This document shows, one piece after another, positions 1-4,982 of a stretch of 5,354 nucleotides of DNA (position 1 is the stretch's first letter; every line of letters begins with the position of its first letter). The position numbers were made by a program, and so were the translations under genes. Origin of the DNA: Planctomyces sp. GTDB lineage: Bacteria > Planctomycetota > Planctomycetia > Planctomycetales > Planctomycetaceae. The DNA lies in NCBI GenBank assembly GCA_005809115.1, contig SYLK01000914.1:1-5354 (forward strand), given 5' to 3'. The notes under the pieces were generated by a model that did no database searches, was not told where the DNA came from, and saw only the letters and a program-made list of their open reading frames with translations.

Positions 1-266
1 CGACGTCGGATCGGAATTGGGAGTGCGTCTACGCCTGCGGCTCGCCGTTAAACGACGTGTTCTTCGGCCGCTGTTCCCAAATCGATGTCGAGACCCTGTC
101 GGCGCTGAGCACTTTCAGCGCCAGCCAACCGTCCTCGGCCCGCCTCCCGTTGTTTCTGTATTCTGAATCTTTGACTGCCAGGCCACGAATACCTTTGACA
201 TCTACGCGAGGCAAAGCGCGACTAACGCGCGAGTTACCGGAGCAGAGGTCACTTTGATGACGCGGG
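1..266. other. No supported gene; one short hairpin
   Basis: I see no convincing coding region in this stretch. Open frames exist on both strands, but none shows a family motif, a clear ribosome binding site or a plausible protein composition. The only structure I can point to is a perfect 8-base inverted repeat at 101-108 and 115-122 (GGCGCTGA / TCAGCGCC) with a 6-base loop. It has no following T-run on either strand, so it is not a standard intrinsic terminator. The stretch lies downstream of the decayed minus-strand remnants and is probably more of the same degraded DNA. Confidence 0.5.
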
Positions 267-344
267 GTGAGATCATGACAGCATGCCTCCCGCGACATTT
301 CTGGCAGTGAACCCGTTCTGCAGCAGGATCCGCGTGGCATAACA
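267..344 (-). pseudogene. Remnant of a rhodanese-like domain C-terminus
   Basis: Read on the minus strand from 344, this stretch gives about 23 residues ending LLQNGFTARNVAGGMLS, then a TGA at 275-273, then S-H. The pattern (R-I-L-x-Q-N-G-F, x-x-R-N-V-x-G-G-M) resembles the last helix and strand of rhodanese-like domains. The closest type I recall is the domain fused to the C-terminus of CoA-disulfide-reductase-like FAD/NAD oxidoreductases, where a GGMLSRSH-like end is usual. The TGA sits where such proteins often have arginine and could arise from CGA by one transition; that is inference. There is no catalytic cysteine loop, no start and no upstream domain, so it cannot make a working protein. 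It abuts the RHS remnant in a different frame. The match is short, so chance resemblance is possible. Confidence 0.45.
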
Positions 345-369
345 GGCGGGAAAGGCAGAGGCGGAAAGG

Positions 370-714
370 CCCCTTGTCAATCGGGTACGGCGATACACAG
401 CTCTGACCCGATGGATCTATGAATAGAAACGGGGTGATTCCGGACCAGTCCAAAACGGTTCGCGTCGCCTTGCAACTTGATTTGTTCAAGAGTGATCCAC
501 CGCGCGGCTTTCGGCGGATGCGTCCTCGCCCGGATGTAGAACATCCCGGCGAAGGTGTCGAAGTAATTCCGGTACCGTCCGACCCAGCGGAACGGGTTGA
601 CCGTCGAGCCGCTGCTGGTGATCGGATTTCCTCAGGCGTCATCGCTCCTCGACGACATGTGTCGCCTCGTCACTCTTCCTGGCATCTCGACCACCCTCGA
701 ACCAACGCGGCCAC
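370..714 (-). pseudogene. Decayed RHS repeat-associated core domain
   Basis: Three minus-strand segments in different frames line up in the order of an RHS (YD-repeat) core. Segment 1 is VAALVR at 714-697. Segment 2 runs from 640 to about 425: D-A-stop-GNPITSSGSTVNPF (the stop at 634-632 replaces the usual Tyr or Phe of DAFGN), then RWVGRYRNYFDTFAGMFYIR, then A-R-T, A-R-W, and finally GDANRFGLVRNHPVS. Segment 3 is FIDPSGQSCVSPYPIDKG at 423-370, matching the DPSG that ends the core. Segments 2 and 3 are rejoined by removing one base, A at position 424 (minus-strand sense). Intact RHS proteins are large secreted or surface proteins whose core sits just before a variable, often toxic C-terminal tip. 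Here the bulk of the protein is absent, and stops and frameshifts interrupt what remains, so it is a relic. Upstream of 714 I could not recognise further RHS sequence. Confidence 0.8.
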
Positions 715-1032
715 GGAGGTTTTGTCAGGGGTTCTGATGCCATTTGTCCACGTGGCCGCAGGAGGATGGGGACCTGCGGAACGGGATGCAATGGCTGATG
801 ACTTCACCCATCCGGGGGTATCATCGGCAAGATCGAGGCGGCGGTCTGGATGGTTCTGGACGCTGTGGCGCCTGGCCGGGATCCTGGCACGTGCGACGTC
901 AAAATAAATTTTCCAGCGCCTTGTCACAGCGGGTCACCTCCCGCGAAGAAGAGATCGAACATGCTGCGAAACGCCGCATGCAGGCGATCCGGCCCGGTGA
1001 ATTCAACTCGCATTTTCGAAGGAGACTGCGCC
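715..1032. other. Leader and degraded DNA without a gene
   Basis: No gene is supported here. Open frames on both strands lack family motifs and look like shadows of the decayed RHS region. An AT-rich patch at 901-912 (AAAATAAATTTT) stands out in GC-rich surroundings and could belong to a promoter for the gene starting at 1033, but I cannot pair it with a convincing -35 box. A small hairpin lies in the presumed leader, GCGGG 929-933 with CCCGC 940-944. Confidence 0.4.
1019..1024 (+). promoter_or_regulatory. Ribosome binding site of the 159-residue gene
   Basis: AAGGAG sits 8 bases before the ATG at 1033. It is the strongest Shine-Dalgarno site near this frame and decides the start over the in-frame ATGs at 850 and 961, which have weaker upstream sequence and would add a low-complexity, unlikely N-terminus. 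Confidence 0.75.
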
Positions 1033-1512
1033 ATGGCAGAACGAGACGGCAACTACGTTCCACGCTATCCCCAGAACAACAAGCCCAGACTCTATACGCT
1101 CCGCATCACTTCGGAGAAGAGCGCGGTCAATCGCTTTCCCGCGGATATCATTGTCAAAATTTTCGGCGTGGACAACAGACGGTTTGAGGAGACCAACGCG
1201 ATGCGCCTCGTCGGAAGGTGGGACAGCGTCGGTTCACACACAATCACCGCGACCGGCGGCGGGCTGTTCTACTTTGACTATGCGGGGAGTGCCACCCTCA
1301 CCCACATGCCAACCTACGTCAATGAAAAGGACGAGATCGTCTGGTCCGCGGACGAGGTGATGTACCTGACCAGCATTCCCCGGACGATCGCGTTTGCCGT
1401 CGGCGACGGAGGCAGCGGGACCCAGCTCCAGACTCCCTGCAACAACGGGAACTGCGTCGAAGCCGGCCGAATTTCCTGGCGATGCACGGCGTCTTCGTTT
1501 GGCCAGCCGTGA
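1033..1512 (+). CDS. Hypothetical protein, 159 residues, cysteine-containing C-terminus
   Basis: I do not recognise this protein. The start is chosen for its Shine-Dalgarno site. The N-terminus (MAERDGNYVPRYPQNN) is polar, with no signal peptide, lipobox or membrane segment, so a cytoplasmic location is likely. Residues 20-125 alternate hydrophobic and polar residues as expected of beta strands, with turns such as A-T-G-G-G near 73-77 and V-G-D-G-G near 123-127, which suggests a compact beta-rich fold. The C-terminal part carries three cysteines (136, 141 and 151), two of them in C-N-N-G-N-C, and a tryptophan at 149. These could form a disulfide or bind a metal, but no known motif is matched. 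It is transcribed alone, next to the decayed RHS region on the other strand and converging with the ABC permease gene. A role as an immunity or toxin-associated protein is conceivable from position only. Confidence 0.75.
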   Translation: MAERDGNYVPRYPQNNKPRLYTLRITSEKSAVNRFPADIIVKIFGVDNRRFEETNAMRLVGRWDSVGSHTITATGGGLFYFDYAGSATLTHMPTYVNEKDEIVWSADEVMYLTSIPRTIAFAVGDGGSGTQLQTPCNNGNCVEAGRISWRCTASSFGQP

Positions 1513-1546
1513 AATGGCGCCGCACTGCCTCGGAGCCCGGAAACAC

Positions 1547-1578
1547 CCGGAAGAACCGACTTCCGGCTCAGGGGCCGG
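1547..1578. terminator. Stem-loops between convergent genes
   Basis: A perfect 7-base inverted repeat, CCGGAAG at 1547-1553 and CTTCCGG at 1560-1566, encloses a 6-base loop. The right arm overlaps a second, alternative 5-base stem (CCGGC 1563-1567 with GCCGG 1574-1578), so only one of the two can form at a time. They lie 35 bases after the stop of the 159-residue gene and about 80 bases after the stop of the opposing permease gene, a natural place for a terminator serving both. Neither strand has a proper T-run after the stem, so intrinsic termination is uncertain. Confidence 0.3.
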
Positions 1579-1659
1579 CTGAACGGTGTGTCCGGTGTGC
1601 GGTCCTGGAACAGCGGATTCCGAGGCCCGATGCCGCTCGCCGCGGACAGCGATGATGCA

Positions 1660-2475
1660 TCACACCGTACAGATGCTGCGGCGGTGAAACACGACTCCCC
1701 CGGTCGTCCACAACACGGCGGCCAGTCCCGTGAGACTCAAGACGTCGCGGACAGGGAACTCACCGCTCTGGATGATGATCGCCGGTCGGTAGTACTCCAT
1801 CACGGACAGATACGGCGCCGCGGCGCGGGCCCAGTCCGTGAACTGAGCCAGAAAATTCAGCAGGAACGATGCGAGCAGCACGGCAAACACCAGCCCCATG
1901 GCACGTCCGCGACGATCGCTGATCGACGACACCAGAAATGCAAACCCGCCCACCGCCAGATATACGTCGCTCAGGTTCGACAGCACCATCAGAGCCGATG
2001 ACAGAGACAGGCGCATGTCCGACGGAAACACAACCGAAGAAATCCAATGGCCTGTGAAACCCACGAGGAGCATCACGCTGCCTGATACAATCCAGCCAAT
2101 GGTCTCTGACAGATAGAGGCTCCAGCGGGACACCGGCAGGCAGAAAAGGAAGTCGGCCGTTCCCCGGTCGATTTCTCCTGCCGGAGTGCGTGTGCAGTAC
2201 ATTGTTTCGTGCGCCCAGATAAGCGTCAGCACGGTGGGATGCACCCACAGAAACGCCTGCGACAGCTCCGCGCTGATCCGGTCGCCCGGATCGACACCCA
2301 GCAGCGCAGTGATCAGGGGCCGAACCATCGGCAGCCGCTCAAACGTGTGGTGAATGTCCCCCAGCACCCTGGGCAGCAGTGCGGTCAGCAGGGCCATGAC
2401 TGCCGCCAGTCCCAGACTGAACCACAGCACTGCCCAGCGGACTTCCATCCAGATCTTGCTCAGCAATCCCGGCAT
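1660..2475 (-). CDS. ABC-2 type transporter permease
   Basis: This is the membrane subunit of an ABC exporter, 271 residues with about six hydrophobic segments, near residues 14-36, 72-92, 124-150, 160-184, 191-212 and 243-265. After the second segment comes E-I-D-R-G-T-A-D-F-L-F-C-L-P-V-S-R at about 101-117. This matches the cytoplasmic loop typical of ABC-2 permeases (E-x-x-x-G-T/S-x-D-x-L-x-x-P-V-S-R), which contacts the ATPase. Length and topology fit the family. The start at the ATG 2475-2473 gives the usual short cytoplasmic N-terminus (MPGLLSKIWMEVRW). The frame stays open upstream to 2568, but that part is repeat sequence and would add an atypical extension. No strong Shine-Dalgarno site precedes the chosen start. 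The gene follows the ATPase gene on the same strand after 138 bases, so the two are probably co-transcribed. The substrate is unknown. Confidence 0.85.
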   Translation of the reverse strand: MPGLLSKIWMEVRWAVLWFSLGLAAVMALLTALLPRVLGDIHHTFERLPMVRPLITALLGVDPGDRISAELSQAFLWVHPTVLTLIWAHETMYCTRTPAGEIDRGTADFLFCLPVSRWSLYLSETIGWIVSGSVMLLVGFTGHWISSVVFPSDMRLSLSSALMVLSNLSDVYLAVGGFAFLVSSISDRRGRAMGLVFAVLLASFLLNFLAQFTDWARAAAPYLSVMEYYRPAIIIQSGEFPVRDVLSLTGLAAVLWTTGGVVFHRRSICTV

Positions 2476-2510
2476 GATGTCACACGTTGTTCCTGAGAGG
2501 CTCTGAAAAG

Positions 2511-2618
2511 ACCGGGACAGGCAAGTCCGGGACAGGCAAGATGGCGTCAGGCGCCCTCCCCCGGTCATTTTTCACAGGTGTTGCTGCAGAGCGGCGGGAG
2601 CCAGTCCCGGTTTTCACA
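2511..2618. repeat. Repeat-rich spacer inside the ABC operon
   Basis: The gap between the ATPase and permease genes contains a perfect tandem duplication of the 14-base unit CCGGGACAGGCAAG (2512-2525 and 2527-2540, one base apart). It also has two related copies of a CCCGG-TTTTCACA motif: CCCGG-TCAT-TTTTCACA at 2560-2576 and CCCGGTTTTCACA at 2606-2618. A short inverted repeat (CGGGA 2595-2599 with TCCCG 2605-2609) lies just before the second copy. The second copy overlaps the ATPase stop codon at 2616-2614. The GGAGCCAGTCCCGGTTTTCACA part resembles sequences I remember as common between planctomycete genes, so this may be a copy of a dispersed element. That is inference; the internal repeats are seen directly. 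Confidence 0.65.
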
Positions 2619-3564
2619 AAGCCTTGGATTCCTGGTAGTAGTTCCGAAACAGGGCCTCGAGCGACGGAGCGCTGATCGAGACATCCTCGAAGTGCTGTGC
2701 GGCAGCCCACGACAGAAATGCTGCCGACGATCCGTGCAGTTCCAGCACGCACGACCGATCTCGCAGAATCGCCGGAACCTGCAGGGCTGCCGTTTCGCCG
2801 GACCCCGCAACCGCCCCGGGCTGATACACGACACGCACGCCATCCGGCCAGGGAAGACCAGCCAGCGTCCGCCGCTCAGCAACGGTGATCACGATCTGCC
2901 GGGGTGCCTGCTGCCTCAGGCTGGCGAGTGTCGCGTCTTCGACGATCCGTCCGTCCCGGATCACCGCCACATGGTCGCACAGTGCTTCGACTTCACTGAG
3001 TGTGTGACTGGAGAACAGTACCGTATGGCCCTCAGCAGCCAGCTCCCGGAGGCACAGCATCAGAGTGTCCTGCATCAGCGGATCCAGTCCCGAGGTCGGC
3101 TCATCCAGCACCAGCAGCAGGGGGTTGTGAGCCAATGCCAGAACCAATGCCAGCTTCTGGCGATTGCCACGGGACATTTGCCGCACGAGCAGAGCCGGTT
3201 CCAGACGGAATCTCTCGGCGAATTCCAGACCGGATTGCAGGACGTCACGTCCTCGAACCTGCGAGAGCAATTTCAGTGCCCGTTGCGTCGTCAGCCATGG
3301 GTACAGGCGTACGTCCCCGGGCACGTAGCCGATCTCACGCCGAATGCTGGCGCCATCCGTCCAGCAGTCTCTGTCAAAAATCCGTGCCGAGCCACTTCCG
3401 GCTCGCAGCAACCCGGTCAGAATTCGAATTGTGGTGGACTTGCCGGCTCCATTCGGACCGAGGAAGCCGAAAATTTCGCCGCGTTCGACGGAGAGACTCA
3501 CATCCCGAATTCCGCGCCGGATTCCGTAATCCCGGCAAAGGTCGTTCGTGACCACAACGGACAT
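2614..3564 (-). CDS. ABC transporter ATP-binding protein
   Basis: This is the nucleotide-binding subunit (316 residues) that powers the exporter formed with the downstream permease, acting at the inner face of the membrane. Motifs in order: Walker A GPNGAGKST at 36-44; the Q-loop region IGYVPGDVRLY at 78-88, with Gly83 where many ABC ATPases have Gln; the signature MSRGNRQK at 130-137 in place of LSGGQ; Walker B LLVLDEP at 150-156; D-loop SGLD at 158-161; and the switch histidine H187 in FSSHTLSE. Residues after about 220 form an accessory C-terminal region ending PSLEALFRNYY, usual for ATPases of ABC-2 exporters. The start is the ATG at 3564-3562 (MSVVVTNDLCRDYG), which puts the first strand at the normal distance from Walker A. 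The frame is open to 3684 but the extra 40 residues are cysteine- and arginine-rich and unlike the family. The Shine-Dalgarno site is weak (GAAAG about 13 bases upstream). Confidence 0.92.
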   Translation of the reverse strand: MSVVVTNDLCRDYGIRRGIRDVSLSVERGEIFGFLGPNGAGKSTTIRILTGLLRAGSGSARIFDRDCWTDGASIRREIGYVPGDVRLYPWLTTQRALKLLSQVRGRDVLQSGLEFAERFRLEPALLVRQMSRGNRQKLALVLALAHNPLLLVLDEPTSGLDPLMQDTLMLCLRELAAEGHTVLFSSHTLSEVEALCDHVAVIRDGRIVEDATLASLRQQAPRQIVITVAERRTLAGLPWPDGVRVVYQPGAVAGSGETAALQVPAILRDRSCVLELHGSSAAFLSWAAAQHFEDVSISAPSLEALFRNYYQESKAL

Positions 3565-3620
3565 GTTCGCGGCACTTTCAGAAAGGATCACAGGCAACAG
3601 CAGCACACATCGTGACGGAA

Positions 3621-3634
3621 CCATCCGAGGATGG
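3621..3634. promoter_or_regulatory. Operator-like dyad upstream of the ABC genes
   Basis: CCATCC-GA-GGATGG is a perfect 6-base inverted repeat around a 2-base centre. The centre is too short for a normal RNA hairpin, so a site for a dimeric DNA-binding regulator is the more natural reading. It lies 57 bases upstream of the ATPase ATG, within reach of that gene's promoter. No regulator gene is visible nearby and a dyad of this length can arise by chance. Confidence 0.3.
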
Positions 3635-3843
3635 CAATGCCGCGTGACGACGGGACTTGATTTGGAGTGCGAGACGCACGACAAACGCGGTCCGGCGTTG
3701 TTTCCGTATCGAAGTCGAACAGCAGTCAGCGAGGTCCTCTGTGACGGAGAAATCCCGGAAACTGCCGAACCTGACGTCCTGGGGCACGCCGAGACAGGCT
3801 TGCAAATGGGACCCGTTTCGGCGATGACCCTGGTGAGTACGAA

Positions 3844-3871
3844 GACTCATCGGCCGGTTTCCCGTTGAGTC
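3844..3871. promoter_or_regulatory. Stem-loop upstream of the alkC-like gene
   Basis: GACTCA (3844-3849) pairs with TGAGTC (3866-3871). After one T-T mismatch, CGG (3851-3853) pairs with CCG (3862-3864), leaving an 8-base loop. This gives nine paired bases in a ten-position stem. It ends 63 bases before the alkC-like start, so it is either in the promoter region as an operator or in the 5' leader as an RNA structure. No T-run follows it. Confidence 0.3.
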
Positions 3872-3934
3872 AGCGGACGTGCTCAGTCCCGTGCCGTTGT
3901 GCTGCACGAAGTCGAATTGACCCGAGGTCGAAGT

Positions 3935-4822
3935 ATGTCCCGTCCACAGAACCATCCGGCTCAGCAATTCGCCGCACCGTCCTCAATTCAGCGTGGCATG
4001 CCGCTGAATGAGCTGATGGATCGAAAACTCATCTCACTGATCGGACAGTCTCTTGTCAACGTGATGCCGGATTTCGACATTCGACAGTTTCAGGATCGTG
4101 CTGTCCGGGGACTGCACAAACTTGAGCTGAAACAACGCGCGTCACAAATCGCACAGGCGATGGCCGAGCAATTGCCGGCAGATTTCGATGACGTCCTGCC
4201 GCTGCTCATCAGATCGCTCGGGCCACCGCTCAGGACCACTGAAGGCAACGGACTGGCAGTGTTCTTCTATCTGCCGCACAGCCATTTGATCGCCGAACAG
4301 GGCGTCAGGAGATTTCAGAGCGGCATGGTGGCGAACTACGAAGTCACGCAGCGGTTCACGGCGGAATTCAGCGTTCGTCCGTTTCTCAGCGAGCACCGCA
4401 CGAAGTGCCTGAAACTGCTGAGCCGCTGGACGAAGGATCCGAATCCCCACGTTCGTCGCCTCGTCAGCGAAGGCACTCGGCCACGATTGCCGTGGGCCGA
4501 CCGACTGCCCGAGTTTCAGCAGGATCCACACCTTGCATTGCCGTTGCTGGAATCGCTCAAAGATGACCCCGAACTGTATGTGCGACGGTCGGTGGCGAAT
4601 CATCTGGGGGACATCGCCAAAGACCATCTGCTGGTCGTCTTCGATGTCTGCGAGCGCTGGCTGAAGGAGGCGAAGGACCTGGATGACGCCATGTCCGCCG
4701 AGAACCGCCGCTGGATGATTCGCCATGCCCTGAGACATCCGGCGAAAAACGAGTCCGCACAGGCGGTCCGACTTCGAAAACTGGCATCGCCTCAGAACCG
4801 CAGGAAATCCCGCGCTGAATGA
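3935..4822 (+). CDS. DNA alkylation repair protein, AlkC-like
   Basis: A HEAT-repeat DNA glycosylase of the AlkC branch of the AlkC/AlkD superfamily, 295 residues. Such enzymes remove alkylated bases, typically 3-methyladenine-type lesions, in the first step of base excision repair. Family landmarks: the N-terminal helix with MPDFDIRQFQ at 44-53; LELKQRASQIA near 63-73; the conserved core FSVRPFL at 145-151; HVRRLVSEGTRPRLPWADRL at 172-191; LKDDPELYVRRSVANHLGDI at 208-227, then AKD; and a last helix WMIRHALRHPAK at 260-271. The acidic and arginine residues in the HVRRLVSEG block lie where the family places its substrate and DNA contacts. The ATG at 3935 is chosen because GAGG at 3924-3927 precedes it by 7 bases; a GTG at 3899 would add 12 residues, and the family homology begins only near residue 23. 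The C-terminus is short and basic, without the immunoglobulin-like domain that some AlkC proteins carry. Transcribed alone. Confidence 0.9.
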   Translation: MSRPQNHPAQQFAAPSSIQRGMPLNELMDRKLISLIGQSLVNVMPDFDIRQFQDRAVRGLHKLELKQRASQIAQAMAEQLPADFDDVLPLLIRSLGPPLRTTEGNGLAVFFYLPHSHLIAEQGVRRFQSGMVANYEVTQRFTAEFSVRPFLSEHRTKCLKLLSRWTKDPNPHVRRLVSEGTRPRLPWADRLPEFQQDPHLALPLLESLKDDPELYVRRSVANHLGDIAKDHLLVVFDVCERWLKEAKDLDDAMSAENRRWMIRHALRHPAKNESAQAVRLRKLASPQNRRKSRAE

Positions 4823-4902
4823 CGCCGCTTCCCTTCAAAGGCCGGATCGTAGACACCGCGGGATGCATGCCAGCCGGTCAGGGATCCGTTTCCGTGACTT
4901 TG

Positions 4903-4924
4903 TCGACCGCTCGAAACAGGTCGA
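4903..4924. other. Short hairpin after the alkC-like gene
   Basis: TCGACC (4903-4908) and GGTCGA (4919-4924) form a 6-base stem with a 10-base loop, 80 bases downstream of the alkC-like stop. No T-run follows, so a role in ending that transcript is only a possibility. Confidence 0.2.
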
Positions 4925-4935
4925 TCAGTGGCCCG

Positions 4936-4957
4936 ACAAACGCGTCATGATGACGCG
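4936..4957 (-). terminator. Palindromic stem-loop, candidate leftward terminator
   Basis: CGCGTCA (4941-4947) and TGACGCG (4951-4957) form a perfect 7-base stem with a 3-base loop, 25 bases after the stop of the minus-strand gene. Read leftward, the stem is followed by TTTGT (4940-4936), a short T-rich run consistent with a weak intrinsic terminator for that gene. Rightward it is followed by AAGTCCCC, so it is less likely to end the alkC-like transcript. Confidence 0.4.
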
Positions 4958-4982
4958 AAGTCCCCGGCAACAGCAGGGCTTG

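Larger units (their letters stand above)
3565..3934. other. Divergent intergenic region
   Basis: This 370-base region separates the divergently transcribed ABC ATPase and alkC-like genes and should hold both promoters. Open frames across it on both strands have no recognisable features and I reject them as genes. I could not identify convincing -35/-10 pairs on either strand. The structures that stand out are a dyad at 3621-3634 and a stem-loop at 3844-3871, both listed separately. GTGACGGA occurs twice, at 3612-3619 and 3741-3748, which may be chance. Confidence 0.6.

Noticed and set aside
29..340. 103-residue open frame on the minus strand
   Set aside because: There is no family motif, the composition is rich in Arg and Cys, and it overlaps the rhodanese-like remnant in another frame; most likely non-coding.
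202..642. 146-residue open frame on the minus strand as an intact gene
   Set aside because: It only captures the FIDPSG end of the RHS core; the better RHS match upstream is in another frame, so this is part of the relic and not a gene.
419..907. 162-residue open frame on the plus strand
   Set aside because: It lies antisense to the RHS remnant, its residues mirror that sequence, and it has no ribosome binding site or recognisable domain.
850..1032. N-terminal extension of the 159-residue protein to the ATG at 850 or 961
   Set aside because: The extension has no protein-like pattern, while the ATG at 1033 has a strong AAGGAG at ideal spacing.
2476..2568. Longer permease starting at 2568
   Set aside because: The added residues are translated from the repeat-rich spacer and would give an atypical polar N-terminus.
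2578..3615. 345-residue open frame on the plus strand
   Set aside because: It lies antisense to the ABC ATPase, whose motifs are complete; the protein is Gln/Arg-rich and without a family match.
3565..3684. 40-residue N-terminal extension of the ABC ATPase
   Set aside because: It is Cys/Arg-rich, not hydrophobic enough for a membrane anchor and unlike the family; the ATG at 3564 gives the normal distance to Walker A.
3548..3868. 106-residue open frame across the divergent intergenic region
   Set aside because: It starts inside the ATPase gene on the opposite strand and shows no motif or coding-like composition.
4142..4738. 198-residue open frame on the minus strand
   Set aside because: It is the antisense shadow of the alkC-like gene, which has clear conserved blocks.
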